Source: Nocardia kruczakiae NBRC 101016
GTDB taxonomy: Bacteria; Actinomycetota; Actinomycetes; Mycobacteriales; Mycobacteriaceae
Direction of reading: 5' to 3'
Assembly (NCBI RefSeq): GCF_001612965.1
Contig: NZ_BDBL01000053.1
Coordinates: 1 to 48,939, forward strand
Length of the DNA: 48,939 nt
Shown here: one piece after another, positions 1 to 8,050 of the stretch
Layout of the letters: every line of letters starts with the position of its first letter
Position numbering within the stretch: position 1 is the stretch's first letter
The notes under the pieces: model-generated
What the model saw: the letters and a program-made list of their open reading frames with translations, nothing else
Told to the model about the DNA's origin: nothing
Database searches by the model: none
Made by a program: the position numbers and the translations under genes

Positions 1-25
1 GGCCTTACCGGCACCGCACCGGCGG

Positions 26-655
26 TCAGCGGGCGGGGTGATTGCGAATTTCCGCGACGTAGGCGCGGGAGACGGTGCAGGTCAGCAGGTCCAGCATGTC
101 GACCAGGAAGCTGCGATCGGCCACCGGATCGGTGGTTCCGGTGCCGCCGGCCGGGTCGATGCGGTTCAGGGTCAATTTCACCCCGTCGTGAATCGCGTGC
201 TGCACCATATCGATCGGAATTCCGTCACGCGCCCACACCGCCGCGGCGTATTCCAGTCGCCGCAGCGCGCGCGTCGCCCCGGTGGGCGCGTCACCGAGCA
301 GGATGAGCGCCAGTTCGAATCCCATCCGCATGACTATCGCGGGATCGGAATGCGTTGCACTCCTGGCATTTCCGGAATCGAATCCATCGCCCTCCGCGGA
401 TTCCGCATCCCAGGAGTCGTAGGCCGGCATCGCGCTCCTTCCGTGCGCCCGATCCCCATCGCACTGACGAAGGTATCGGTGACGCGCGGCGATTACGAGC
501 AGTCGGCGCGGGTTGGCCCAAACATCCGAACCACAGGGGTCCGACGTTGTGAGATTTCCCAATAATCGGTCGAATTCGGGCGTTGCGTCCGCAATTCGGA
601 CGAGGTCGTCCGGCATTCGGGAATCGGCGGATATTCCGGCGAATCCGTTCGTCAC
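26..655 (-). CDS. Orphan PucR/RsbRD-type N-terminal sensor domain protein
   Basis: This is a protein of about 209 residues. Its C-terminal half resembles the all-helical N-terminal region of Nocardia PucR-family regulators, with a WARDGIPIDMVQHAIHDG helix followed by FLVDMLDLLTCTVSRAYV. The PucR C-terminal helix-turn-helix is absent because the frame stops at 26-28 right after this domain. The GTG at 655 was chosen because GGAG lies six bases upstream. A longer in-frame start at 730 would fall inside an operator-like palindrome, and an ATG at 616 is also possible. It is divergent from the XRE regulator at 845. It may be a stand-alone signalling domain or the remnant of a longer regulator. The family call is moderately sure; the function is unknown. 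Confidence 0.55.
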   Translation of the reverse strand: MTNGFAGISADSRMPDDLVRIADATPEFDRLLGNLTTSDPCGSDVWANPRRLLVIAARHRYLRQCDGDRAHGRSAMPAYDSWDAESAEGDGFDSGNARSATHSDPAIVMRMGFELALILLGDAPTGATRALRRLEYAAAVWARDGIPIDMVQHAIHDGVKLTLNRIDPAGGTGTTDPVADRSFLVDMLDLLTCTVSRAYVAEIRNHPAR

Positions 656-717
656 GGTGGCTCCGGCCGCATTCGACTGGCGCCGAAACCGTGATAGCCT
701 GAATGTGATACATGCTA

Positions 718-732
718 GCGTGATTATCACGC
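718..732. promoter_or_regulatory. Operator-like palindrome in divergent promoter
   Basis: GCGTGATTATCACGC is a perfect inverted repeat with 7-base arms and one central base. It sits between the divergent PucR-like gene and the XRE regulator. GTGAT also occurs on the plus strand at 691 and 705, so three GTGAT half-sites are spaced about one and a half helical turns apart. An autoregulatory site is a reasonable inference; the binding protein is not known. Confidence 0.5.
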
Positions 733-844
733 GAAGGAAAGCGATTGGGGCGGAAGAGATTTCGTCGGGCGTATGATCATCACGCAGCAGTGCCTCGTTT
801 CGTCGACCTCCCGGGCCGCGCGCCGCGCCGATACGCTGGCACCC

Positions 845-1756
845 ATGGGAGCCCGATTACGTACCGCGCGAAAATTGCTGCTGGGCCGCGAGATCGACCA
901 CATGATCAGCGCGGCGGGGGTGAATCAGGCGGAGGCCGCCCGGATCATCGACACCAGCCAGAGCCGGATCGCGATGTTGATCAACGGCGCCAGCTCGATC
1001 ACCGTCGGCGATCTCGAACGGCTCGCGGTCGCACTGGGTTTCACCGACCCCGGTTATCTGGAAAGCCTCGAGGCATTACGCCGGGACAACCACAAACGCG
1101 GCTTCTGGAACACCGGTCATCGCCGCGCCTATCTCGAGGAATTACGTCTGCTGGTGGATCTCGAGGCGCATGCCAGCCTGCTGCGGGTCACCGAGGCCGA
1201 GATCGTGCCCGGACTGATCCAATGCGAGTCCTATATCCGAGCCCTGCACGAACCCCCGCACGACGCGCAACCGGCGTCCACCGATCCCTGTGCGGTCACC
1301 GTGGAGGATTCGGTACGCGCGCGGCTGGCTCGCCAGGAAGTCCTCACCGGCCCCGATGCACCGCGATTCCACGCCGTGCTCTCGGAATCGTGCCTGCGCC
1401 GCGAATACGGCGGCCGCGCGGTGATGGCCGACCAACTGGAATACCTGCTCGAACTGTCGCATCGGCCCAACATCATCCTGCAGGTGCTGCCGTTCACCGT
1501 TGCCACCCGGGGCGCGGGAATGGAGGACCGCTTCACGCTGGTGCGGGTTCCCTCCCCCGGCGCGGCGGGCGACCTGGACATGGCGATCGTGGAGAGCCAG
1601 GGCGACATTCGCTATATCGACGACAAACCCGCGGTACGCGCCCGGGAGACCGTCTGGGACCGATTATCCGCGGCCGCAGCGGATCCCGATCGGTCGCGCG
1701 CGTTCATCGACCGGATCGCGCGTTCGTTCCGACGCGAGAGCGTCACCGGGACGTGA
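845..1756 (+). CDS. XRE-family regulator with DUF5753 ligand domain (WhiJ-like)
   Basis: This 303-residue protein has an N-terminal helix-turn-helix (residues about 15-65, containing NQAEAARIIDTSQSRIAML). It is followed by a DUF5753 domain, recognisable from the ARFLRVTEAEIVPGL-like stretch (here LLRVTEAEIVPGLIQCESY), the R-x-x-RQE segment and the late VVATRGAG/EDRFTLV region. The ATG at 845 was preferred over the ATG at 773 because the extra 24 residues look unlike the family. Such regulators are abundant in actinobacteria, where WhiJ-type members partner with small DUF397 proteins; a DUF397 protein is encoded at 2695. It likely controls the three-gene set it begins. Ligand unknown. Confidence 0.85.
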   Translation: MGARLRTARKLLLGREIDHMISAAGVNQAEAARIIDTSQSRIAMLINGASSITVGDLERLAVALGFTDPGYLESLEALRRDNHKRGFWNTGHRRAYLEELRLLVDLEAHASLLRVTEAEIVPGLIQCESYIRALHEPPHDAQPASTDPCAVTVEDSVRARLARQEVLTGPDAPRFHAVLSESCLRREYGGRAVMADQLEYLLELSHRPNIILQVLPFTVATRGAGMEDRFTLVRVPSPGAAGDLDMAIVESQGDIRYIDDKPAVRARETVWDRLSAAAADPDRSRAFIDRIARSFRRESVTGT

Positions 1757-1800
1757 CCCACCGTCCGTAATCTGCAAAGCCTAAGGAGTGCCGGGCAGCT

Positions 1801-2625
1801 ATGAGCGACAACGACTTTCCCTCACGCGATATCGACACCAGCCGGCCCTCGGCGGCGCGGATGTACCACTACTACCTGTCCGGCCAGGCGCTGTTCGACG
1901 TCGACAAGGTCTTCGGTGAGCGGGTGTTCGCGGTGTTCCCGCACGCCGGCGCCTGGGCGCGGCACAATCGCGAATTCCTGCGCCGCGCGGTCGATTTCAT
2001 GGCATCACGCGGGATCCGGCAGTTCCTCGACATCGGCGCGGGGCTCCCGACGGCGGACAACACCCATGAGATCGCACGGGCGCACGAGCCGCGGACCCGG
2101 GTGGTGTACGTCGACAACAACACCGAGGCGGTGGCGCGCTGGCTCGACCTGCTGCGCGGCACCGACGCCCTCGCCACCACCGCGGTCCTCGATGCCGATC
2201 TGCGATGTCCCGACGACATTTTCGACCATCCCGAAACCCGGCGCCTGATCGATCCGGATCAGCCGCTCGGACTGCTCATCGTCGATGTGTGGCCGTTCGT
2301 ACCCGACAGCGACCGCCCGTACCGGCTCATGGCCCAGCTGCGTGATCGCCTCCCGCGCGGCAGCTGCGTGGCGATGAGCCATGCCGGCCTCGACGACGCG
2401 CCCGAGGATGTCAAGCGCGGAATGGCCGCCGCTGCGGAGCTCTACAAGCAGACCTCGGATCCGTTGACGCTGCGCCGCCGTGACGATTTCGCCGCCTTCT
2501 ACGACGGCCTCGAACTCCTGAACCCCGGGATCGTGCACGCCCCGGATTGGCGACCCTCCGCACCGGTGGACATGGAGGATCCGGCACGGCCGTGTAATTT
2601 CGCGGCCGTCGGCTACAAGCCTTAG
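1801..2625 (+). CDS. DUF574 SAM-dependent methyltransferase
   Basis: This 274-residue protein matches the actinobacterial Methyltransf_19/DUF574 family. The family opening DIDTSRPSAARMYHYYLSG is present, followed by the SAM-binding loop FLDIGAGLPTADNTHE and the acidic strand VVYVDNN. The family often neighbours XRE-DUF5753 regulators. Its methyl acceptor is unknown; several members sit beside regulatory genes rather than metabolic ones. It starts 44 bases after the regulator on the same strand, with AAGGAG 12 bases before the ATG, so co-transcription is likely. Family assignment is confident; substrate is not assigned. Confidence 0.88.
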   Translation: MSDNDFPSRDIDTSRPSAARMYHYYLSGQALFDVDKVFGERVFAVFPHAGAWARHNREFLRRAVDFMASRGIRQFLDIGAGLPTADNTHEIARAHEPRTRVVYVDNNTEAVARWLDLLRGTDALATTAVLDADLRCPDDIFDHPETRRLIDPDQPLGLLIVDVWPFVPDSDRPYRLMAQLRDRLPRGSCVAMSHAGLDDAPEDVKRGMAAAAELYKQTSDPLTLRRRDDFAAFYDGLELLNPGIVHAPDWRPSAPVDMEDPARPCNFAAVGYKP

Positions 2626-2694
2626 CCGGCACGGTCGGCGCGGCGGTCCGCGCATCGGTGCGCCGGCAGCTTTACTCCGTAGAAAGGGCATCCG

Positions 2695-3159
2695 ATGACG
2701 CGGCCACCGACCTTCACCGTAGGCGAATTCCGAAAAGCCTCAGCCAGTTCCCCGCACCAGAACTGCGTGCGCGTCGCACGCAAACACGGATGGACCGCCG
2801 TCTGGGACGACAAGCGCGCAACCGCCGCCACCACCGCCGGCACGGCCGTTATCGGCACCGAGATACTGCTGCTGCGCGACGAACAGTTCGACAGCTACCA
2901 GGCCGGTATCCGCGCCGGGCGCACCGAGCGATTACCGATCACGCAGTTCCGGCGCCCCGACGGACGCTATGTGCTGCGTGCCGAAACCGACCGTCCCACA
3001 GCGGATGTGGAGCTGATCTTCGATCGAGCCGAGCTCGACGCCTTCCACCACGGTGTGCGGACCCACGAATTCGATCTGCACAGATTCACCGCACCGGCAT
3101 TCGACGACACCGAATGCGATACTCGCGCAACGGGTCTCACGGATCGAATACCGGCCTAG
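2695..3159 (+). CDS. DUF397-type protein with extended C-terminus
   Basis: This is a 154-residue protein. The first 70 residues follow the DUF397 pattern: FRKASASSPHQNCVRVAR, then AVWDDK, then a hydrophobic strand and a closing aromatic helix near DEQFDSYQAGIRAG. DUF397 proteins are usually 60-80 residues. Here a second helix-rich segment, ELIFDRAELDAFHHGVR, resembles a repeat of the closing DUF397 element, so this may be a degenerate double-domain form. An AAAGG lies upstream of the ATG. It completes the XRE-DUF5753/methyltransferase/DUF397 set. In characterised WhiJ systems the DUF397 partner modulates the regulator; that role is inferred here. Confidence 0.6.
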   Translation: MTRPPTFTVGEFRKASASSPHQNCVRVARKHGWTAVWDDKRATAATTAGTAVIGTEILLLRDEQFDSYQAGIRAGRTERLPITQFRRPDGRYVLRAETDRPTADVELIFDRAELDAFHHGVRTHEFDLHRFTAPAFDDTECDTRATGLTDRIPA

Positions 3160-3174
3160 CGGTTCACACGTTCC

Positions 3175-3196
3175 GGTGCCCGCCCATGCGGGCACC
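3175..3196. terminator. Bidirectional hairpin terminator
   Basis: GGTGCCCGC and GCGGGCACC form a perfect 9-bp stem with loop CCAT. It sits between the convergent DUF397 gene and the deazaflavin reductase, 16 bases after the first stop. No long T-tract follows, as is common in high-GC actinobacteria. Confidence 0.65.
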
Positions 3197-3234
3197 GCCA
3201 CTCTCGAAAACCTCCGCGTCGCAAGGTATCCGGT

Positions 3235-3588
3235 TCAGTTCGAGCCGGCGGCGTCGTCCAGGTGCACCCGTACCCGGACCCGGCCCTTGTCGTCGCGCGT
3301 GGCCACGGCGCGACCACGGCGGTCGCCACCGTCCAGGTGCAGCGTGATGGGGCCGCCCTCGCCGGTGAAGTTGCGCCACCAGCTCTTGCGATCGGGCATC
3401 GCGACACCGATGACGATCGAATCGCCGGAACGCCGGTAGTTCACCGGTGTGCTGAACGTCTTACCGGACTTGCGCCCGACATAGCTGATCTCGACGAATC
3501 CCTTCCGCATCAGCGGGCCGAGAATCGGCGCCTCCGTCAGCGTGAGTACCACCGAATTGAAGCCGCGCACGGCCGATTTCACGTCCAC
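3235..3588 (-). CDS. DDN-family deazaflavin (F420)-dependent nitroreductase/quinone reductase
   Basis: This 117-residue split-barrel protein matches the F420H2-dependent quinone reductase family. It shows EISYVGRKSGKTFSTPVNYRR, the F420-phosphate-contacting region, and the later SWWRNF motif typical of DDN homologues. The family reduces quinones or nitro compounds with F420H2, often at the membrane. The GTG start has AGGAGG six bases upstream. It follows the PAP2 gene on the same strand after 78 bases, and TAGAGT at 3629-3624 could serve as its own -10. Physiological substrate unknown. Confidence 0.85.
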   Translation of the reverse strand: MDVKSAVRGFNSVVLTLTEAPILGPLMRKGFVEISYVGRKSGKTFSTPVNYRRSGDSIVIGVAMPDRKSWWRNFTGEGGPITLHLDGGDRRGRAVATRDDKGRVRVRVHLDDAAGSN

Positions 3589-3666
3589 CTGTTGCCTCCT
3601 GCCTGGCCCGACCGAGAGTTTTCACTCTACCGGCGGCCGGTGACATCGCCGGGCGGGCGAGGCCGT

Positions 3667-4743
3667 TCACCCCAGGCCCGGCCCGGAGCGGATCTCGGCC
3701 CCGAGCGGATGCCCGGCACGCCCCGGGGGCCGGCCGTATCCCCGGCACCCGGCCGCGCCGCGGCCTCCCGCGGCGGCGTCGATGACGCGGTCGGTCAATC
3801 GCTGCTGTCCGCGCACGGGCGGCTCCTCCACCGGTTCCGGCAGGGCCACCGCCAGACCGGCGCCGATTCCGAGCGCCGGCCCCGCGACCGCGCCCGGTGC
3901 GAACGCGGCGACCACCGCAGCGCGCCACGCGGGCCACGGGGAATTCGCGCGCAGCATCGCCCACCAGACACCGATGCCGTCGGCGGCCGCGTCACAGAGA
4001 CGTAGGTGCGGTGCGGCGGCGTAACCGGCGGCAAGGATCAGGGCCGCACCGGCGGCACAGTCGAGCAGGTAGTGGTTCGCGGTCCCCATCACCACGAGTG
4101 TGATCAGAATCGGATAGCCGGCCCCGGCCCACCGGGTGAGCGGAGTGCGGCCGAAGCGGTACAGCATCAGCCCACACCACAGCGCCCAGCCGACGTGCAG
4201 ACTCGGCATCGCCGCGAAATCGTTGGTGAGCGAATCCAACCCGCGCGGTGTGCTGGCATCGCCCTGCCACCAGCCCACCGAGGCGTGCAGGGCCATCACA
4301 TCGATGAAGCCGTGGGAGTCCTCCAGCAGGCGCGGCGGCGCGGTGGGCAATGCGACGAAACCGAGCAGGCCCGCGACCGTCGCGATGCCCAGTTGGGTGC
4401 GGGCCACCCGGTACTGCTCGCGATGCGCCCACCACATCCAGACCAGGATCGCGGGAGTCACGACGTAGTGCAGCGTGGCGTAGGCGAAGTCGGCCGGTAT
4501 CGCGATCCAGGAATGGCCGGCGAAGATCCGGTTCAGCCACAGTTCCGGGTCCAGCCGCAGCCGGTCCTCGATGCGCAGCAGCGCGTGCGCGTCGCGGCGG
4601 GCGTGATCGAGACCGCTGCCGACCAGCAGCCGGGCCCCGTCGTAGGCGAAATACACCACGACGACCAGCACCACTTCCCGCAACCAGCCCCCGGCTCGCG
4701 CCGGAACCTGCGCGAACGGACCCGAGATGGTTGTTACAGCCAC
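3667..4743 (-). CDS. PAP2-superfamily membrane phosphatase/transferase
   Basis: This 358-residue integral membrane protein has about six hydrophobic segments. The PAP2 catalytic signatures are visible: APPRLL, then MPSLHVGWALW carrying the SxH motif, then GTANHYLLDCAAGA with the HxxxD motif. The order resembles the AUR1/inositol-phosphoceramide-type branch. Such enzymes dephosphorylate or transfer lipid-phosphate headgroups at the membrane. The GTG at 4743 is taken as the start because GTGGAGG lies seven bases upstream; an in-frame codon at 4776 lies inside the palindrome. The Arg/Gly/Pro-rich tail after the last helix is probably cytoplasmic. Divergent from the TetR gene. Confidence 0.82.
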   Translation of the reverse strand: MAVTTISGPFAQVPARAGGWLREVVLVVVVYFAYDGARLLVGSGLDHARRDAHALLRIEDRLRLDPELWLNRIFAGHSWIAIPADFAYATLHYVVTPAILVWMWWAHREQYRVARTQLGIATVAGLLGFVALPTAPPRLLEDSHGFIDVMALHASVGWWQGDASTPRGLDSLTNDFAAMPSLHVGWALWCGLMLYRFGRTPLTRWAGAGYPILITLVVMGTANHYLLDCAAGAALILAAGYAAAPHLRLCDAAADGIGVWWAMLRANSPWPAWRAAVVAAFAPGAVAGPALGIGAGLAVALPEPVEEPPVRGQQRLTDRVIDAAAGGRGAAGCRGYGRPPGRAGHPLGAEIRSGPGLG

Positions 4744-4768
4744 GACCCGACCTCCACGACGAGGGCTG

Positions 4769-4795
4769 ACGTACAACGTACGGTACGTCGTACGT
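4769..4795. promoter_or_regulatory. 27-bp TetR-type palindromic operator
   Basis: The core ACGTAC-G-GTACGT is perfect, and the symmetry continues outward (ACGTAC... ...GTACGT) to 27 bp with one mismatched pair. It lies between the divergent PAP2 and TetR genes, 53 bases upstream of the TetR start. Length and symmetry fit an autoregulatory operator for the adjacent TetR protein. Confidence 0.7.
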
Positions 4796-4847
4796 GCATA
4801 CTACAATGGCGTCGAGACCGGATTTCATCCCGACCGGAGACGTTGCC

Positions 4848-5549
4848 GTGACATCTGAGCCCGCCCGACGAACCCGCACCGGGGGCGGCCGACGCCGAGT
4901 ACCGCGCCATACGCTGAGCGCCGAGGCGATCGTGGACGCCGCGCTGCGCATGCTCGACGACACCGACTGCGAGGGCATCTCCATGCGCGCCCTCGCCGCC
5001 GAACTGGGCGTCGGCACGATGACGCTCTACACCTACTTCCGCAGCAAGGACGAACTGCTGCAGGCCGCACGCGACCAGGTGCTCGACAGCTTCCATCCCC
5101 CCGCCGTCTCCGGTGACTGGGCCGAGCGCGTGCGGGCGTGCTGCCAGGCGCTGTACCGGCTGCTCGTGGAACGTCCGGCGGTGCTTCGGGTACTCGCGGT
5201 GAAACCCGACGGCGACGGCGATTTCGCCGATACCGCCACGGCCGCACTGGAATTGGTGCTCTCCCAGTTACGGGCCGCCGGGCTGGGCCGGCAGGAGACC
5301 GCGCGCGGTTACGTGGTGCTGTTGCAGTACACCTTCGGATCGGCGCTGCGCCACGTGTTCGCTCCGGCGCGGCGCAACGGCGAGAACATCCCCAGCCGCC
5401 TGCAGATGCTGGATCCGGTCGCCCATCCGACGATCGCCGATCTGATGCCGGAGCTGGTGATCACGCACGGCGGCGGCGAGGAGCAATATCTGTACGGCCT
5501 GGACCTCATCCTCGACGGGTTGCGCAAGGCCGCCGCGGCGGCCCGCTAG
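4848..5549 (+). CDS. TetR-family repressor of the downstream efflux pump
   Basis: This 233-residue regulator has a TetR helix-turn-helix (residues about 20-66) including AIVDAALRMLDD, SMRALAAELGVGTMTLYTYF and SKDELL. The C-terminal ligand domain resembles the TetR_C (tetracycline-repressor-like) type. The GTG at 4848 was chosen because CCGGAGA lies seven bases upstream; the ATG at 4794 is inside the palindromic operator. It is followed after 74 bases by a DHA2 multidrug transporter, the classic repressor-pump arrangement. It could also control the divergent PAP2 gene through the shared operator. The inducer is unknown. Confidence 0.88.
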   Translation: MTSEPARRTRTGGGRRRVPRHTLSAEAIVDAALRMLDDTDCEGISMRALAAELGVGTMTLYTYFRSKDELLQAARDQVLDSFHPPAVSGDWAERVRACCQALYRLLVERPAVLRVLAVKPDGDGDFADTATAALELVLSQLRAAGLGRQETARGYVVLLQYTFGSALRHVFAPARRNGENIPSRLQMLDPVAHPTIADLMPELVITHGGGEEQYLYGLDLILDGLRKAAAAAR

Positions 5550-5577
5550 CCCTCGGTCATCGATCCCGGATTTGTAG

Positions 5578-5613
5578 GATTGCCGGAAAGTAGCAGGAGC
5601 TGCTTCGGCAATC
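5578..5613 (+). promoter_or_regulatory. Hairpin abutting the pump ribosome binding site
   Basis: GATTGCCG (5578-5585) pairs perfectly with CGGCAATC (5606-5613), and an inner AGCAG/CTGCT stem extends the structure. The right arm ends directly at the GGGAGG Shine-Dalgarno (5614-5619) of the transporter. It could act as an attenuator or translational switch, or as an extra operator, between tetR and the pump. Confidence 0.5.
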
Positions 5614-5623
5614 GGGAGGCTCG

Positions 5624-7147
5624 ATGATCGACCGGAACCGCACGGCGACACCGGTGCGCGGCCGCTGGGGAATGCTGGCGGTGCTGTGCGCGAGCCTGCT
5701 CCTCGTCGCGATGGACGCCACCGTGCTCAACGTCGCGCTGCCCTCGCTGATCGAGGATCTGCAGCCGGGCGCGGTCGCCCAGTTGTGGATCGTCGACATC
5801 TACGGTCTGGTCCTGGGTGGCCTGCTCATCACCTTCGGCGCGATCGGCGACCGGATCGGCCGCAAGCGGCTGTTCTTGACCGGATTCGCGCTGTTCGGCG
5901 TCGCTTCGGTGGTCGCGGCCACCGCTCAGGTCACCGCTCAGCTCATCGGCGGGCGGGTGCTGCTGGCGGTGGGTGGCGCGATGGTGATGCCCTCGACGCT
6001 CTCGCTGATCCGCAACATCTTCGACGATCCGCACGAGCGAACCCGGGCCATCGCGATCTGGGCGGCCATCGCCGGGGTCGGCGCGGCAGTGGGACCGATC
6101 GTGGGTGGCGTCCTGGTCGAACATTTCGGCTGGGCCGCGGCGTTCTGGATCAATGTGCCGGTGGTGGTGCTCACGCTGGTGGCCGGCCTCGGTTTGCTGC
6201 CCGAATACCGAGCGCCGTCGACCAGCCCGTTCGACTGGCCGAGTGTGCCGCTGTCGGTGCTCGGCATCGTCGGATTCGTCTGGGGCGTCAAACATCTCGC
6301 GCGCGGTGAGGACATCGTGGTGAACGTGTGCGTCCTGCTGGCCGGGCTCGCCATGCTGTTCTGGTTCGCGCGGCGGCAACTGCGGCTGACCGATCCGCTG
6401 CTCGACATCCGGTTGTTCCGCCGCCCGGTCTTCCTCGCCGCGGCCCTGGCGACACTGATGGCGATGATCGCGATCGGCGCCGCCCTGTTCCTGATCTCGT
6501 TGTGGCTGCAGTACATTCACGGCTACTCCCCCGCCGAGGCCGGTATCCGTACGGCGCCCGCCGCGGCCGCGACCCTGATCGGCTCGCTGACCACACCGGC
6601 GCTGCTGCGCCGGACCGGGGTACGCGGGGTGATGGTGACGAGCCTGCTCATCCTCGCCGCCGGGTTCGCGGTGCTGGCGATCTCGCCCGAGCCCACCAGC
6701 TACGCCGTGGTGGCGCTGGTGCTGGTCTGCCTGGGCATCGGCGACGGAATCGCGGTCACCGCCGCCGCGGCGGTTCTGGTTTCCTCGGTGCCGGCCGAAC
6801 GCGCCGGGCAGGGCGGCGCGGTCGAGGAGACCAGCTACGAATTGGGCAACGGTCTGGGGGTGGCGCTGCTCGGCAGTGTGCACGGCGCGCTGTTCACTCA
6901 CTACATGAGCGACGTCCCGCTGGCCGGGGCTCAGGGCGAGACGGCTCGTGAATCGGCCGGCGGCGCGATCGCGGTGGCCGGCGACATCGGCGGCGAATTA
7001 GGGGCGCGAGTGCACGAGATGGCCTCGGCGGCATTCGATTCCGCGCTCACGATCACCTCGTACGCGGCCGCGGTGGTGGTGGCGGCGGTCGCGGTCCTCA
7101 CCGCGATCCTGATCCCGCGGCACACCAGCGTGACACCGCGGCACTGA
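5624..7147 (+). CDS. DHA2-family MFS multidrug efflux transporter
   Basis: This 507-residue protein is long enough for 14 transmembrane helices. It carries the DHA2 signatures: MDATVLNVALPSL in helix 1, DIYGLVLGGLLITFGAIGDR with the motif-A loop GDRIGRKRLF, and motif C GVGAAVGPIVGG. It resembles the LfrA/QacA/SmvA branch of proton-driven drug exporters. GGGAGG precedes the ATG by four bases and is immediately preceded by a hairpin. It is expected to be repressed by the TetR protein just upstream. Specific substrates cannot be read from sequence. Confidence 0.93.
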   Translation: MIDRNRTATPVRGRWGMLAVLCASLLLVAMDATVLNVALPSLIEDLQPGAVAQLWIVDIYGLVLGGLLITFGAIGDRIGRKRLFLTGFALFGVASVVAATAQVTAQLIGGRVLLAVGGAMVMPSTLSLIRNIFDDPHERTRAIAIWAAIAGVGAAVGPIVGGVLVEHFGWAAAFWINVPVVVLTLVAGLGLLPEYRAPSTSPFDWPSVPLSVLGIVGFVWGVKHLARGEDIVVNVCVLLAGLAMLFWFARRQLRLTDPLLDIRLFRRPVFLAAALATLMAMIAIGAALFLISLWLQYIHGYSPAEAGIRTAPAAAATLIGSLTTPALLRRTGVRGVMVTSLLILAAGFAVLAISPEPTSYAVVALVLVCLGIGDGIAVTAAAAVLVSSVPAERAGQGGAVEETSYELGNGLGVALLGSVHGALFTHYMSDVPLAGAQGETARESAGGAIAVAGDIGGELGARVHEMASAAFDSALTITSYAAAVVVAAVAVLTAILIPRHTSVTPRH

Positions 7148-7161
7148 CACACGAGGCGCGG

Positions 7162-7389
7162 TCAGCCGCGCTTGCGACGATGACGGCGATGGGTGGTGTC
7201 GCAGAGCGGGTAGATTCCGGAGCGGCGGCAGGTGCACACCGCGACCACGAACCGATCGCAGCGCACCACGCGGCCGTCGTCGGTCACCAGCTCCACCGGC
7301 CCCTCGACGAGTGCCGGACCGTCCTTGGTCAGCGTGACCCGGGTGCGGCGGGCCGCGCCGGGCGTGGGGTCGTCATTCTCGATCGGCAC
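7162..7389 (-). CDS. CDGSH-type iron-sulfur protein
   Basis: This 75-residue protein has the CDGSH cluster motif at its C-terminus, CTCRRSGIYPLCDTTH, supplying the three Cys and one His of a 2Fe-2S site. The canonical Gly of CDG is Thr here. Such proteins are small redox or cluster-transfer proteins. The gene overlaps the upstream methyltransferase by 17 bases, so the two are translationally coupled, and it is last in a minus-strand operon with the iron-containing redox enzyme. A basic tail, RRHRRKRG, ends the protein. Confidence 0.88.
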   Translation of the reverse strand: MPIENDDPTPGAARRTRVTLTKDGPALVEGPVELVTDDGRVVRCDRFVVAVCTCRRSGIYPLCDTTHRRHRRKRG

Positions 7390-8023
7390 GGATCACCACC
7401 AGCTCCTCTTGCCGCGCCCCGGGTTCGATGAGGCGCTGTTGCTCCAGCCAGTCCGCGCGCCGGCTCAGCACGGGCCCGAATTCGCACGTTTCGCGGACGA
7501 CGATCGCGGCCTTGAGCCCACCGTCGCGCAGCTGGCGCACCGTCAGATCCGGATCGCACAGCGACGAGTGCACGATCAGCGCGATCCCCTTGGTCCGCAA
7601 CAGCTCCGGCATCAACCGGCACAGCGGATCGAGCAGTGCCCGGCCGCGCGGTCCACCCTCCCAGGCGCGGGCGCGCCCGCGGGCGGGAATCTCTGCGGGC
7701 CCCGGCACATACGGCGGGTTCGCCAGCACCGCGTCGAAAGTGCGCCGATGAAGAACCCGGCCGAAATCGCCGTGCAGCAGCTCGAGCGGCACCCCGTGCA
7801 GCCTGCTGTTGAGCCACGCCGAGGCCAGCGCGCGGCGCGAGATGTCCACCGCGGTGACCGCGGACGCCCCGGACCGTCCCGCCTCGATGGCAACGGCACC
7901 GGTGCCGGTACACACGTCCACCACCTGGGCCCCCTCCGGGATGGCGGCGGCCCCCAGCGCTCTGATCAGCAGCCCGGTATCGGCTGTCGGGGCGTAGACA
8001 CCCGGTGCGCGGAACAGTTTCAT
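7373..8023 (-). CDS. HemK/MTQ2-like class I methyltransferase
   Basis: This 216-residue protein has a Rossmann-type SAM site, VVDVCTGTGAVAIEA, an acidic ribose-binding strand, AVDISRRAL, and the NPPY catalytic motif (VLANPPYVPG) of amide/amine-N methyltransferases. The size and N-terminal RAPGVYAPTADTGLL fit the HemK2/MTQ2 branch, which methylates Gln of release factors in eukaryotes. The bacterial actinobacterial members have no settled substrate. It lies 27 bases after the redox-enzyme gene and overlaps the CDGSH gene. The NPPY assignment is firm; the substrate is not. Confidence 0.85.
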   Translation of the reverse strand: MKLFRAPGVYAPTADTGLLIRALGAAAIPEGAQVVDVCTGTGAVAIEAGRSGASAVTAVDISRRALASAWLNSRLHGVPLELLHGDFGRVLHRRTFDAVLANPPYVPGPAEIPARGRARAWEGGPRGRALLDPLCRLMPELLRTKGIALIVHSSLCDPDLTVRQLRDGGLKAAIVVRETCEFGPVLSRRADWLEQQRLIEPGARQEELVVIRADRE

Positions 8024-8050
8024 GATCGCCGAATACCCGCCTTCCGATGA

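Noticed and set aside
5546..6901. 451-codon minus-strand frame opposite the efflux pump
   Set aside because: His/Gln/Arg-rich shadow; the plus strand encodes a full DHA2 transporter.
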